A DNA stretch of 64,000 nucleotides from Streptomyces sp. NRRL S-455 (GCF_000717875.1 NZ_JOCT01000035.1:1-64000), one strand, 5' to 3'; shown: positions 33,918 to 48,127, counted from the first letter of the stretch. Notes: a model not told the origin generated them from the letters alone. Program-made: numbers and translations.

Positions 33918-34952
33918 TCAAGAGCGACCGCGGTCCCCGGGGGCCGAGGCGGTCGAACCGCGCACCACCAGTTCCGGCATGAACACGAACTCGCTGTGCG
34001 GCGCGGGCGTCCCGCCGATCTCCTCCAGCAGTGTGCGCACGGCCGCCTGGCCCATCGCCGGGACCGGCTTGCGGATCGTCGTCAGCGGCGGGTCCGTGAA
34101 GGCGATCAGCGGGGAGTCGTCGAAGCCGACCACGGAGATGTCCTTCGGCACGTCCAGGCCGCGCTGCCGCGCCGCCCGGATCGCGCCCAGCGCCATCATG
34201 TCGCTGGCGCACACCACGGCCGTGCAGTTCCGCTCGATCAACGCGGTGGCCGCGGCCTGACCGCCCTCCAGGGTGTAGAGGGAGTGCTGGACCAGCTCCG
34301 ACTCCACGGTCTCGACGCCCAGCCCCAGCTGGTCCTGCATGGTGCGCACGAACCCCTCGATCTTGCGCTGCACCGGCACGAACCGCTTGGGCCCGAGGGC
34401 CAGGCCGATCCGCGTGTGGCCCAGGGACACCAGGTGCGTGACCGCCAGGCTCATCGCGGCGCGGTCGTCGGGGGAGATGAACGGCGCCTGCACCTTCGGC
34501 GAGAAGCCGTCGACCAGCACGTACGGCACGCCCTGCGCGCGCAGCCGGTCGTAGCGCTGCATGTCGGCGGTGGTGTCCGCGTGCAGCCCGGAGACGTAGA
34601 TGATGCCGGCGACGCCGCGGTCGACGAGCATCTCGGTCAGCTCGTCCTCGGTCGAGCCGCCGGGGGTCTGGGTGGCCAGCACCGGTGTGTAGCCCTGCCG
34701 GGTCAGCGCCTGGCCGATGACCTGCGCCAGGGCCGGGAAGATCGGGTTCTCCAGCTCCGGGGTGATCAGGCCCACCAGGCCCTCACTGCGCTGCCGCAGC
34801 CGCACCGGGCGCTCGTAGCCCAGCACGTCGAGGGCGGCCAGCACGGACTCGCGAGTGGTGGCGGCGACGCCCGGCTTCCCGTTGAGGACGCGGCTGACCG
34901 TCGCTTCGCTCACCCCCGCCTGTACAGCGATGTCGGCAAGCCGTGTGGTCAC
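33918..34952 (-). CDS. malR: LacI-family maltose regulator MalR
   Basis: Represses maltose and starch genes in the absence of inducer. At 344 residues: LacI helix-turn-helix at the N terminus (TRLADIAVQAGVSEATVSRV), hinge-helix region, then periplasmic-binding-protein-like ligand domain with GLITPELENPIFP and the closing VVGFDDSPLIAFTDPPLTT. GTG 34952 puts the HTH at residue 3, as in the family, and gives the S. coelicolor MalR length as I remember it. ATG 35045 would add 31 residues and has a better Shine-Dalgarno (GAGGGA), so the start is not settled. It is divergent from malE, with CTTGCAG-type sites between. Confidence 0.93.
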   Translation of the reverse strand: MTTRLADIAVQAGVSEATVSRVLNGKPGVAATTRESVLAALDVLGYERPVRLRQRSEGLVGLITPELENPIFPALAQVIGQALTRQGYTPVLATQTPGGSTEDELTEMLVDRGVAGIIYVSGLHADTTADMQRYDRLRAQGVPYVLVDGFSPKVQAPFISPDDRAAMSLAVTHLVSLGHTRIGLALGPKRFVPVQRKIEGFVRTMQDQLGLGVETVESELVQHSLYTLEGGQAAATALIERNCTAVVCASDMMALGAIRAARQRGLDVPKDISVVGFDDSPLIAFTDPPLTTIRKPVPAMGQAAVRTLLEEIGGTPAPHSEFVFMPELVVRGSTASAPGDRGRS

Positions 34953-35111
34953 AGCACTGGACTGTAGCGGCCGGGGTTCCGCCCGCACACCGACGGGACG
35001 CCTGGCGCGTGCCGTGGCACGGCCCGCTGCGGGTTGCTTGGTCATCGCGGTCCCTCGATGTCGTGGTCGGCGTCCGATCCGCAACGGATGATCCCCCCGG
35101 CGGAAACGGAT

Positions 35112-35136
35112 AGCAAGTGCTTGCAGAGTCTTGCAC
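35112..35136. promoter_or_regulatory. MalR-type sites, malR-proximal cluster
   Basis: AGCAAG (35112-35117), CTTGCAG (35120-35126) and CTTGCAC (35130-35136) in a row, the last two 10 bp apart. Consistent with autoregulation of malR. Confidence 0.6.
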
Positions 35137-35219
35137 AGCTGCCCGACTCCCGCTGAACGCCTGAAACCCGGGCTCACGGCGGCCCAGGGGAGGTCACGGC
35201 GGGATAACCATCCGTACCT

Positions 35220-35261
35220 CTTGCAACTTTTTGCTGCAAGGTCTTTCGCAACTCCTGCAAG
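35220..35261. promoter_or_regulatory. MalR-type sites, malE-proximal cluster
   Basis: CTTGCAA (35220-35226), the near-palindrome TTTGCTGCAAG (35230-35240) and CTGCAAG (35255-35261). The middle element matches CTTGCWGCAAG, also present before the amylase and pullulanase genes, in ten of eleven positions. Confidence 0.7.
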
Positions 35262-35340
35262 CGCGGCTAATCTCACCGACGCCCGGCGGCCAACGGCGCA
35301 GTCGGCAGCACGAAACGGGCTTCACCCTCAAGGAGAACTC

Positions 35341-36609
35341 ATGCGGCGTGGCATAGCGGCCACCGCGCTGGTGGCGTCCCTCGCCCTGGCGGCGACGGCG
35401 TGCGGCGGAAGCGACAGCGGCGACAAGGCCGACGGTCCGGTCACCATCACCTGGTGGGACACCTCCAACGCCACCAACGAGGCGCCGACGTACAAGGCCC
35501 TCGTCAAGGAGTTCGAGGCCGCCAACAAGGACGTCAAGGTCAAATACGTCAACGTCCCCTTCGACCAGGCGGAGGTCAAGTTCGACACCGCCGCCGGATC
35601 CAAGGGCGCCCCCGACGTGCTGCGCTCCGAGGTCGGCTGGACCCCGGCCTTCGCCAAGAAGGGCTTCTTCCTTCCGCTGGACGGCACCGAGGCCCTCGCC
35701 GAGCAGGACAAGTTCCAGCCCAGCCTGATCGAGCAGGCCACGTACGAAGGCAAGACCTACGGCGTCCCCTTCACCACCGACACCCTCGCCCTCGTCTACA
35801 ACAAGGCCCTGTTCGAGAAGGCCGGCGTCGAGGCCCCCAAGACCTGGGACGACCTGAAGAAGGCCGCCGCCACCATCAAGGACAAGACCGGCGTCGACGG
35901 CTACTGGGGCTCCACCCAGGCCTACTACGCCCAGTCCTTCCTCTACGGCGAGGGCACCGACACCGTCGACGTCGACGCCAAGAAGATCACCGTCACCTCG
36001 CCCGAGGCCAAGAAGGCCTACGGCACCTGGCAGAGCCTCTTCAAGGGCAAGGGCCTGCACAAGGCCGACACCACCGCCGACGCCTACGCCCACATCCAGG
36101 ACGCGTTCGTCAGCGGCAAGGTCGCCTCGATCATCCAGGGCCCGTGGGAGATCACCAACTTCTACAAGGGCTCCGCCTTCAAGGACAAGGACAACCTCGG
36201 CATCGCCACCGTCCCGGCCGGCTCCACCGGCAAGGCGGGCGCCCCGACCGGCGGCCACAACCTCTCCGTGTACGCGGGCTCGGACAAGGCCCACCAGGAG
36301 GCGTCGCTGAAGTTCGTGAAGTTCATGACCTCGGCCAAGGCCCAGGAGACCATCGCGCTGAAGAACTCCACGCTCCCCACGCGCGAGGACGCCTACACCG
36401 CCGAGGTCAAGGCCGACCCCGGCATCGCCGGCTACCAGGGCGTGCTGTCCGCCGCCCAGCCGCGCCCGGCCCTGCCCGAGTACAGCTCCCTGTGGACCCC
36501 CCTCGACGACGAACTGCTCAAGATCGCGGGCGGCAAGGTGTCCCTGGACAAGGGCCTCGGCAACGCCGAGACCGCCATCGCCAAGCTGGTGCCGGACTAC
36601 ACCAAGTGA
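35341..36609 (+). CDS. malE: Maltose/maltodextrin-binding lipoprotein
   Basis: Solute-binding lipoprotein of the maltodextrin ABC importer, 422 residues. Signal peptide with lipobox LAATAC (Cys21). The mature protein has ITWWDTSNATNEAP near its start, the family's EVGWTPAFAKKGFFLPLDG, YGVPFTTDTLALVYNKALF and a C-terminal NAETAIAKLVPDY. It delivers starch breakdown products to MalF and MalG, encoded just downstream. AAGGAG precedes ATG 35341. No MsiK-type ATPase is encoded in the locus, as is usual in Streptomyces, where one ATPase serves several importers. Confidence 0.95.
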   Translation: MRRGIAATALVASLALAATACGGSDSGDKADGPVTITWWDTSNATNEAPTYKALVKEFEAANKDVKVKYVNVPFDQAEVKFDTAAGSKGAPDVLRSEVGWTPAFAKKGFFLPLDGTEALAEQDKFQPSLIEQATYEGKTYGVPFTTDTLALVYNKALFEKAGVEAPKTWDDLKKAAATIKDKTGVDGYWGSTQAYYAQSFLYGEGTDTVDVDAKKITVTSPEAKKAYGTWQSLFKGKGLHKADTTADAYAHIQDAFVSGKVASIIQGPWEITNFYKGSAFKDKDNLGIATVPAGSTGKAGAPTGGHNLSVYAGSDKAHQEASLKFVKFMTSAKAQETIALKNSTLPTREDAYTAEVKADPGIAGYQGVLSAAQPRPALPEYSSLWTPLDDELLKIAGGKVSLDKGLGNAETAIAKLVPDYTK

Positions 36610-36617
36610 CCCACCGC

Positions 36618-36664
36618 GTGGCCGCCGGATCCCCCGGTCACGGGGGAGGGGATCCGGCGGCCAC
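36618..36664 (+). terminator. Intercistronic 17-bp hairpin between malE and malF
   Basis: GTGGCCGCCGGATCCCC pairs perfectly with GGGGATCCGGCGGCCAC over a 13-nt loop. Within a mal operon this probably stabilises malE mRNA or partly terminates, so that more binding protein than permease is made. Confidence 0.85.
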
Positions 36665-36734
36665 CGGCCTGCGCCCGCGCCTGGGCCCGGCCGGCTCCCC
36701 TTGAACTTCCTGAACCTCCAGAAGGTGTCGAACC

Positions 36735-37739
36735 ATGACAGTCGCCATCGACCGAGCGACCGGCAAGCGGCGCGGTGAGCGGGCACCACGGCCCGGGCCG
36801 GCCCAGCGGCTGAAGAACGGCTTCCACAAGCACTGGTACGCCTACGCGATGATCGCCCCGGTGGCGATCGTCCTCGGGGTCCTCGTGCTGTACCCGCTGG
36901 CGTACGGCCTGTACCTCACCCTCACCGACGCCAACAGCCTCAACACCGCCCGCACCATCGGCGTCAACCACATCGACGCCACCTACACGTTCATCGGCCT
37001 GGACAACTACGCCGACATCCTGTGGGGCCCGACGGCGTACGACCGGTTCTGGTCGCACTTCCTCTGGACGGTCTTCTGGACGGCGGCCTGTGTCGCCCTG
37101 CACTACGGCATCGGCCTCGGCCTCGCACTGCTCCTCAACCAGAAGCTGCGCGGCCGCACCCTCTACCGGATGATCCTGGTGCTGCCCTGGGCCGTGCCGA
37201 CCTTCGTCACCGTCTTCGGCTGGCGGTTCATGCTCGCCGACGGCGGCATCATCAACAGCGGTCTCGACCTGCTGGGCCTGCCGGCGCCGCTGTGGCTGGA
37301 GGACACCTTCTGGCAGCGGTTCTCCGCGATCATGGTCAACACCTGGTGCGGTGTGCCGTTCATGATGGTCTCGCTGCTCGGCGGACTGCAGTCGATCGAC
37401 GCGAGCCTGTACGAGGCGTCCGAGATGGACGGGGCCAATGCCTGGCAGCGCTTCCGGTACGTCACCCTGCCCGGCCTCAGGTCCGTCAGCACCACGGTCG
37501 TCCTGCTCGGCGTGATCTGGACGTTCAACCAGTTCCCCATCATCTTCCTGCTGTTCGGCAACACCGCCCCCGACGCCCAGATCCTCGTGACCTGGGCCTA
37601 CCAGCTGGGCTTCGGGCAGCAGCCGCGCGACTACGCCCAGTCCGCGGCCTACGGAATCCTGCTCCTGTCCCTCCTGATCGTCTTCACCTCCTTCTACCGC
37701 CGCTGGCTGAACCGCAACGAGCAGCAGCTCGCGATCTGA
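36735..37739 (+). CDS. malF: Maltose/maltodextrin ABC importer permease MalF
   Basis: A 334-residue inner membrane subunit. An N-terminal Arg-rich cytosolic stretch precedes helix 1 (AYAMIAPVAIVLGVLVLYPLA). About six helices form the core; the conserved permease loop that meets the ATPase is EASEMDGANAWQRFRYVTLP (about residues 229-248). GLDNYADILW near 85 matches external-loop positions of MalF relatives. Located 126 bp after malE beyond the hairpin, so in the same operon. Confidence 0.94.
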   Translation: MTVAIDRATGKRRGERAPRPGPAQRLKNGFHKHWYAYAMIAPVAIVLGVLVLYPLAYGLYLTLTDANSLNTARTIGVNHIDATYTFIGLDNYADILWGPTAYDRFWSHFLWTVFWTAACVALHYGIGLGLALLLNQKLRGRTLYRMILVLPWAVPTFVTVFGWRFMLADGGIINSGLDLLGLPAPLWLEDTFWQRFSAIMVNTWCGVPFMMVSLLGGLQSIDASLYEASEMDGANAWQRFRYVTLPGLRSVSTTVVLLGVIWTFNQFPIIFLLFGNTAPDAQILVTWAYQLGFGQQPRDYAQSAAYGILLLSLLIVFTSFYRRWLNRNEQQLAI

Positions 37740-37755
37740 GGCAGGAGTTCTGAAA

Positions 37756-38664
37756 ATGAGTACGACCACCGCCGAAACCTCCGCCAAGGTCACCGAGCGG
37801 CGCCCCGCCGACGCCCCGCACAAGATCCGCGGCCGCGGGAAGCGCGGCCGTGCCGCCTCCCTCGCCTCGCACGCCGTGCTGATCGGCGCGAGTCTGACCG
37901 CGCTCTTCCCGATCGCCTGGCTGGTCTTCCTGTCCCTCGGCCCGGACAAGGACGACTACCTCCACCCCGCGCGCATCTGGGGCAAGATGACGCTCGACAA
38001 CTACGCGTTCGTCCTGCGGGACACCGGCTTCTTCGACTGGCTGACGAGCACGCTGGTCGTGGTCCTGGGCACGACGCTCATCGGCGTCGTCGTCGCCGCG
38101 TCCACCGGTTACGCCGTCTCCCGCATGCGGTTCCCCGGCTACCGGAAACTGATGTGGGTGCTGCTGGTCACCCAGATGTTCCCGATTGCAGTACTGATCG
38201 TGCCGATGTACCAGATTCTCTCGGATCTGCAGCTCATCGACAGCTACCTTGGTCTCATCCTTGTCAACTGCACGACGATCGTGCCGTACTGCGCCTGGCT
38301 GATGAAAGGCTATTTCGACACCATCCCGTTCGAGATCGACGAGGCCGGGCGCGTCGACGGACTGACCCCGTTCGGCACGTTCGCGCGGCTCATCCTGCCG
38401 CTGGCCAAGCCGGGCCTCGCGGTCGCGGCCTTCTACAGCTTCCTCACGGCCTTCGGTGAGGTCGCGTTCGCCTCGACGTTCATGCTGAGCGACGACAAGT
38501 ACACCTTTGCCGTCGGTCTGCAGACGTTCGTGAGCGAGCACGACGCGCAGCGCAACCTGATGGCCGCGACGGCTGTGCTGATCGCGATACCGGCCGCCCT
38601 GTTCTTCTACCTCGTGCAGAAGAACCTGGTGACCGGGCTCACCGCAGGCGGTACGAAGGGGTGA
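37756..38664 (+). CDS. malG: Maltose/maltodextrin ABC importer permease MalG
   Basis: A 302-residue permease subunit with six predicted helices. Its ATPase-contact loop is EIDEAGRVDGLTPFGTFARLILP (about residues 192-214), and helix 1 is HAVLIGASLTALFPIAWLVF. The C-terminal tail FFYLVQKNLVTGLTAGGTKG is the typical MalG end that inserts into the ATPase dimer in known MalFGK structures. It follows malF by 16 bp, and its start AGGAGTTCTGAAAATG has a good ribosome binding site. The stretch around 38180-38290 uses more A and T than its neighbours without breaking the frame. Confidence 0.94.
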   Translation: MSTTTAETSAKVTERRPADAPHKIRGRGKRGRAASLASHAVLIGASLTALFPIAWLVFLSLGPDKDDYLHPARIWGKMTLDNYAFVLRDTGFFDWLTSTLVVVLGTTLIGVVVAASTGYAVSRMRFPGYRKLMWVLLVTQMFPIAVLIVPMYQILSDLQLIDSYLGLILVNCTTIVPYCAWLMKGYFDTIPFEIDEAGRVDGLTPFGTFARLILPLAKPGLAVAAFYSFLTAFGEVAFASTFMLSDDKYTFAVGLQTFVSEHDAQRNLMAATAVLIAIPAALFFYLVQKNLVTGLTAGGTKG

Positions 38665-38860
38665 CCTTCGCCGGTGGTCGGCCGCGGGTTTCGTCGTGGC
38701 CGGTCGCGCCCACGCGGCGGAGCCGCAGATCGACAGAGCCCCGCGCCCGCAGGGGCGCGGCAGGGGCGGCCGCGGTGCCCATCCGACCCCGCTGTGCCGT
38801 GGCCGCCCGAACCCACCCACGCTTCCCATGACCGACATCCTGTTACGCATCAAGGACGAC
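38665..38860. other. malG-aglA spacer with dispersed repeat
   Basis: About 195 bp without a gene. Most of it is a hairpin-rich segment, with GCGGCGGAGCCGC at 38716-38728 and CCCCGCGCCC near 38741, that I recognise from memory as a repeat scattered over many Streptomyces chromosomes. An in-frame start upstream (38828) would bring a rare TTA codon into aglA and is not favoured. Confidence 0.5.
38687..38765. repeat. Dispersed Streptomyces intergenic repeat
   Basis: Contains GTTTCGTCGTGGCCGGTCG, then GCGGCGGAGCCGC and ATCGACAGAGCCCCGCGCCC. From memory, near-identical strings recur in intergenic DNA of Streptomyces. The function is unknown. Confidence 0.5.
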
Positions 38861-40603
38861 ATGAGCCAGCACTCAGCCGCACCTGCCCCCACTCCCGCGT
38901 CCGCAGTGGCCGTCGCCAAGCGTGGCGACTGGTGGCGGGACGCGGTGATCTACCAGGTGTACCCGCGCAGCTTCGCCGACAGCAACGGTGACGGCATGGG
39001 CGACCTGGAGGGTGTCCGCACCCGACTGCCGTACCTGCGCGACCTCGGCGTGGACGCCGTGTGGCTCAGCCCCTTCTACGCCTCGCCGCAGGCGGACGCC
39101 GGCTACGACGTGGCCGACTACCGGGCCGTCGACCCCATGTTCGGCAACCTCCTGGACGCCGACGCGCTGATCCGCGACGCCCACGGGCTGGGCCTGCGCA
39201 TCATCGTCGACCTCGTGCCCAACCACTCCTCCGACCAGCACGAGTGGTTCAAGAGGGCCGTCGCCGAGGGCCCCGGGTCTCCGCTCCGGGAGCGCTACCA
39301 CTTCCGTCCCGGCAAGGGCGCGAACGGTGAGCTGCCGCCCAACGACTGGGAGTCGATCTTCGGCGGTCCGGCCTGGACCCGGGTCACCGAACCGGACGGC
39401 ACGCCCGGCGAGTGGTACCTGCACCTCTTCGCGCCCGAGCAGCCCGACTTCAACTGGGAGCACCCGGCGGTCGGCGACGAGTTCCGCTCCATCCTGCGCT
39501 TCTGGCTGGACATGGGCGTCGACGGCTTCCGGATCGATGTCGCCCACGGCCTGGTGAAGGCGGACGGGCTGCCCGACCTCGGCTCCCACGACCAGGTCAA
39601 GCTGCTGGGCAACGATGTCATGCCGTTCTTCGACCAGGACGGGGTGCACGAGATCTACCGGCAGTGGCGGCTCATCCTGGACGAGTACGCCGAAAGGAAG
39701 GGGCCCGAAGGGTCTTCGTCAGAAGGGCGGTGGTGGGAGACGGGAGGGCGGATCTTCGTCGCCGAGGCGTGGACACCGACCATCGAGCGCACGGCCAACT
39801 ATGTCCGCCCGGACGAACTGCACCAGGCGTTCAACTTCCAGTACCTCAGCACTCACTGGGACGCCGCCGAGATGCGCGAGGTCATCGACCGCACCCTGGA
39901 GGCCATGCGCCCGGTCGGTGCTCCCGCCACCTGGGTCCTGTCCAACCACGACGTGACCCGGCACGCCACCCGCTTCGCCAACCCGCCCGGCCTCGGCACC
40001 CAGATCCGCCTGGCCGGCGACCGGGAACTGGGGCTGCGCAGGGCACGCGCCGCGACCCTGCTGATGCTGGCCCTGCCCGGCTCGGCGTACATCTACCAGG
40101 GCGAGGAGCTCGGCCTGCCGGACGTCGTCGACCTGCCCGACGAGGTGCGCCAGGACCCGGCGTACTTCCGGGGCGCGGGCCAGGACGGCTTCCGTGACGG
40201 GTGCCGGGTGCCGATCCCCTGGACCCGGACCGGGTCGTCGTACGGCTTCGGCGACGGCGGCAGCTGGCTGCCGCAGCCGGACGGGTGGGGCGAGCTGAGT
40301 GTCGAGGCCCAGACCGGTGTGCCCGGCTCGACGCTGGAGCTGTACCGGGCCGCGCTCGCGGTGCGCCGCGAGCAGCCCGACCTCGGCGCCGGTTCGTCCG
40401 TGGAGTGGCTGCGGGCGCCCGATGGCGTGCTCGCCTTCCGGCGCGGGGAGTTCGTGTGCGTCGCGAACACCACCGGCGAGTCGGTGGCGATGCCGGCGTA
40501 CGGCCGGGTGCTGGTCGCGAGCGGGGAGATCCTCCAGGTGGACGACGAGGCGAAGGTGCCCGCCGACACGACGGTGTGGTGGACCACCGCCGTCACTGCC
40601 TGA
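38861..40603 (+). CDS. aglA: Alpha-glucosidase (GH13)
   Basis: Cytosolic GH13 enzyme of 580 residues that cuts glucose from imported maltodextrins. Motifs in order: DWWRDAVIYQVYPRSFADSN, DLVPNHSSDQHEWF, GFRIDVAHGLVK (nucleophile Asp), IFVAEAWTPT (acid/base Glu), and VLSNHDVTRH (third Asp). There is no signal peptide. Between LILDEYAE and RIFVAEAW there is an extra segment of about 17 residues rich in Gly, Ser and Glu (39691-39750), with purine-rich DNA, not usual in the family. ATG 38861 has AAGGACGAC upstream. Encoded after malG, it probably shares the mal transcript. Confidence 0.93.
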   Translation: MSQHSAAPAPTPASAVAVAKRGDWWRDAVIYQVYPRSFADSNGDGMGDLEGVRTRLPYLRDLGVDAVWLSPFYASPQADAGYDVADYRAVDPMFGNLLDADALIRDAHGLGLRIIVDLVPNHSSDQHEWFKRAVAEGPGSPLRERYHFRPGKGANGELPPNDWESIFGGPAWTRVTEPDGTPGEWYLHLFAPEQPDFNWEHPAVGDEFRSILRFWLDMGVDGFRIDVAHGLVKADGLPDLGSHDQVKLLGNDVMPFFDQDGVHEIYRQWRLILDEYAERKGPEGSSSEGRWWETGGRIFVAEAWTPTIERTANYVRPDELHQAFNFQYLSTHWDAAEMREVIDRTLEAMRPVGAPATWVLSNHDVTRHATRFANPPGLGTQIRLAGDRELGLRRARAATLLMLALPGSAYIYQGEELGLPDVVDLPDEVRQDPAYFRGAGQDGFRDGCRVPIPWTRTGSSYGFGDGGSWLPQPDGWGELSVEAQTGVPGSTLELYRAALAVRREQPDLGAGSSVEWLRAPDGVLAFRRGEFVCVANTTGESVAMPAYGRVLVASGEILQVDDEAKVPADTTVWWTTAVTA

Positions 40604-40623
40604 CTTTCCCTTGAATTCCGTAC

Positions 40624-40651
40624 GGCCCGCTGCCCTTCGGGGTGGCGGGCC
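40624..40651 (+). terminator. Terminator after aglA
   Basis: GGCCCGC pairs with GCGGGCC, extended by weaker pairs around a TTC-type loop, followed by CTTAT. It is about 20 bp after the aglA stop. Confidence 0.65.
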
Positions 40652-40670
40652 CTTATCATCTGCGTCACCG

Positions 40671-40695
40671 CAAGGTTTCTGAACCTTGCAGCAAG
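40671..40695. promoter_or_regulatory. MalR-type operator before the alpha-amylase gene
   Basis: CTTGCAGCAAG at 40685-40695 overlaps an inverted repeat CAAGGTT-TCTG-AACCTTG (40671-40688). The site ends 27 bp before the amylase ATG. It shares the CTTGCWGCAAG core with the pullulanase and malE sites. Confidence 0.72.
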
Positions 40696-40722
40696 AGCCT
40701 TCAACGAAGAAGGAAACCCCAC

Positions 40723-42095
40723 ATGGCACGCAGACATCTCTCCGCCGCCGTGGCTCTCGCCACGGCTGCGATTGTCATGAACCCGACTAATGCCAGGCCT
40801 CCCCACCTGGCACCAAGGACGTCACCGCCGTCCTCTTCGAGTGGAAGTACGCCTCCGTCGCCCGCGAGTGCGCGACCACCCTGGGGCCCGCCGGATACGG
40901 CTTCGTCCAGGTCTCACCGCCCGCCGAGCACATACAGGGCCCGCAGTGGTGGACCTCGTACCAGCCCGTCAGCTACAAGATCGCCGGCCGGCTCGGTGAC
41001 CGCGCGGCCTTCCGGAACATGGTGGACACCTGTCACGCGGCCGGTGTGAAGGTCGTCGTCGACACCGTCATCAACCACTTGTCGGCGGGCAGCGGCACCG
41101 GCACCGGCGGCTCGTCCTACAGCAAGTACGACTACCCCGGCCTGTACTCCTCGTACGACTTCGACGACTGCACCGGCCGGATCAGTGACTACCGGGACCG
41201 CTGGAACGTCCAGCACTGCGAACTGGTCGGCCTCGCCGACCTCGACACCGGCGAGAACCACGTCCGGGGCGCCATCGCCGGATACATGAACGACCTGCTC
41301 TCCCTCGGCGTCGACGGCTTCCGTATCGACGCGGCCAAGCACATGGACGCCGCCGACCTCGCCCACATCAAGTCCCGGCTGAGCAATCCGTCGGTGTACT
41401 GGAAGCAGGAGGTCATCCAGGGCAGCGGAGAAGCCGTCCAGCCCACCGAGTACACGGGCAACGGCGACGTCCAGGAGTTCCGCTACGCCTACGACCTCAA
41501 GCGAGTCCTCAACAGCGAGAACCTCGCCTACCTGAAGAACTACGGCGAGGGCTGGGGGTACCTCAGCAGCGGCGTCTCCGGTGTCTTCGTCGACAACCAC
41601 GACACCGAGCGCAACGGCTCCACGCTCAGCTACAAGGACGGCGCCACCTACACCCTGGCCAACGTCTTCATGCTGGCCTGGCCGTACGGCGCCCCGGACA
41701 TCAACTCCGGCTACGAGTTCACCGACCACGACGCCGGTCCGCCGAACGGGGGCCGGGTCGACGCCTGCTGGCAGGACGGCTGGAAGTGCCAGCACAACTG
41801 GCCGGAGATCAAGTCCATGGTCGCCTTCCGCAGCGCCACGCGCGGCCAGGCCGTCACCAACTGGTGGGACAACGGCGGCGACGCCATCGCCTTCGGCCGG
41901 GGCGGCAAGGGCTTCGTGGCCATCAACCACGAGTCCGGCTCCCTGACCAGGACCTACCAGACCTCGCTCCCGGCGGGGACGTACTGCGATGTCCAGAGCG
42001 ACACGACCGTGACGGTGAACTCCGGCGGGCAGTTCACCGCCACCCTCGGCTCGAACACCGCCCTGGCGATCCACGTGGGCACGTCCAGCTGCTAG
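40723..42095 (+). pseudogene. Secreted alpha-amylase (GH13), frameshifted at the signal-peptide junction
   Basis: ATG 40723 begins the signal peptide MARRHLSAAVALATAAIVM. After MNPTNA (about 40794) the reading frame no longer matches. The mature enzyme continues in another frame as [20 protein letters not shown] and runs unbroken to the stop at 42095. Adding one base near AATGCC restores [12 protein letters not shown], a normal cleavage site. The mature part keeps all catalytic residues: the Asp in GFRIDAAKH, the Glu in YWKQEVI and the Asp in FVDNHD, plus the [13 protein letters not shown] start of small Streptomyces amylases (about 440 residues). The remaining ATG-initiated part from 41019 lacks a signal peptide. 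Either a real loss of function or a sequencing error. Confidence 0.82.
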
Positions 42096-42159
42096 GGCGG
42101 CAGGGCGTGGGCCAGGCCAACTCGGTTCGTTGAAAGTTCTTTCCAGTTGTTTCAGGACT

Positions 42160-42170
42160 CTTGCTGCAAG
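42160..42170. promoter_or_regulatory. MalR-type operator before the pullulanase gene
   Basis: The perfect palindrome CTTGCTGCAAG, 67 bp upstream of the pullulanase GTG start. It matches the same-type sites before malE and the amylase. Confidence 0.72.
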
Positions 42171-42237
42171 CGTTTCGGCGGCGATACGGTCGCGCGGGGT
42201 CGGACCCGAGAGCCGCAATCGCAAGGAGTCCACGTCA

Positions 42238-47649
<5,412 letters not shown>

Positions 47650-47668
47650 CCGCACCGGCCCTGGCGGC

Positions 47669-47706
47669 GGGGTGGGGCGGACCGCGTCCACGGTCCGCCC
47701 CACCCC
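47669..47706 (+). terminator. Terminator after pullulanase
   Basis: A perfect 16-bp stem, GGGGTGGGGCGGACCG with its complement, and a CGTCCA loop, 19 bp after the stop. Confidence 0.85.
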
Positions 47707-47767
47707 CTCTGGCCGTCGGCGTTGACGGCTAGGGTGAGCCCGTTGGCCGCCCGGAACAGGAGTACCG

Positions 47768-48127
47768 ATGCCGCAGATCACCGTCGACTGTTCCGCCGGC
47801 CTCGGCGACGGCTTCGACCGGCAGGGATTCGCCAAGGCACTGCACGAGGCGACGGTCGACATCGCGGGGGCCGCCAAGCCGTCGGCCTGCAAGACGCGGT
47901 TCCGCCGGACCGAGGACATCGTGGTCGGCCTCGAGACCGGGGGCCACGCCCATGTGCACGTCCACATCGCCCTGCTCCCCGGCCGCACCGAGGAGACCAA
48001 GGCCCGGCTCACCGAGGCCGCGCTGGAGCTGCTGCGGACGCACCTGAAGGTTGCCGAGGGGCTCGTGCTGCACGCCTCCGCCGAAGTGCGTGAGCTGGAC
48101 GCGTCCTACCGGAAGTCCGAGGGCTGA
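47768..48127 (+). CDS. 5-carboxymethyl-2-hydroxymuconate isomerase-like tautomerase
   Basis: A 119-residue protein with Pro next to the initiator Met (MPQITVDCSAGL), the catalytic residue of the tautomerase/MIF superfamily. The order PQITVD..., KPSACKTRFRRTEDIVVGLETG, HAHVHVHIALLPGRTEETK and the C-terminal LRTHLKVAEGLVLHASAEVREL matches the CHMI subfamily. In pathways of homoprotocatechuate degradation it isomerises CHM, but no companion pathway gene is here, so the activity is tentative. The next gene on the opposite strand ends only 6 bp away. Confidence 0.85.
   Translation: MPQITVDCSAGLGDGFDRQGFAKALHEATVDIAGAAKPSACKTRFRRTEDIVVGLETGGHAHVHVHIALLPGRTEETKARLTEAALELLRTHLKVAEGLVLHASAEVRELDASYRKSEG

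Larger units (their letters stand above)
34953..35340. other. malR-malE intergenic control region
   Basis: If the 344-residue MalR start is right, 388 bp separate the divergent genes. It is AT-richer than its surroundings and holds two clusters of CTTGCA/TGCAAG half-sites. An AAGGAG just before 35341 is the malE ribosome binding site. The stretch 34953-35045 is alternatively the 5' end of malR. Confidence 0.6.

Noticed and set aside
38828..38860. Earlier start for aglA at ATG 38828
   Set aside because: It would add MTDILLRIKDD with a TTA codon and lacks a ribosome binding site; ATG 38861 has AAGGAC and begins nearer the conserved sequence.
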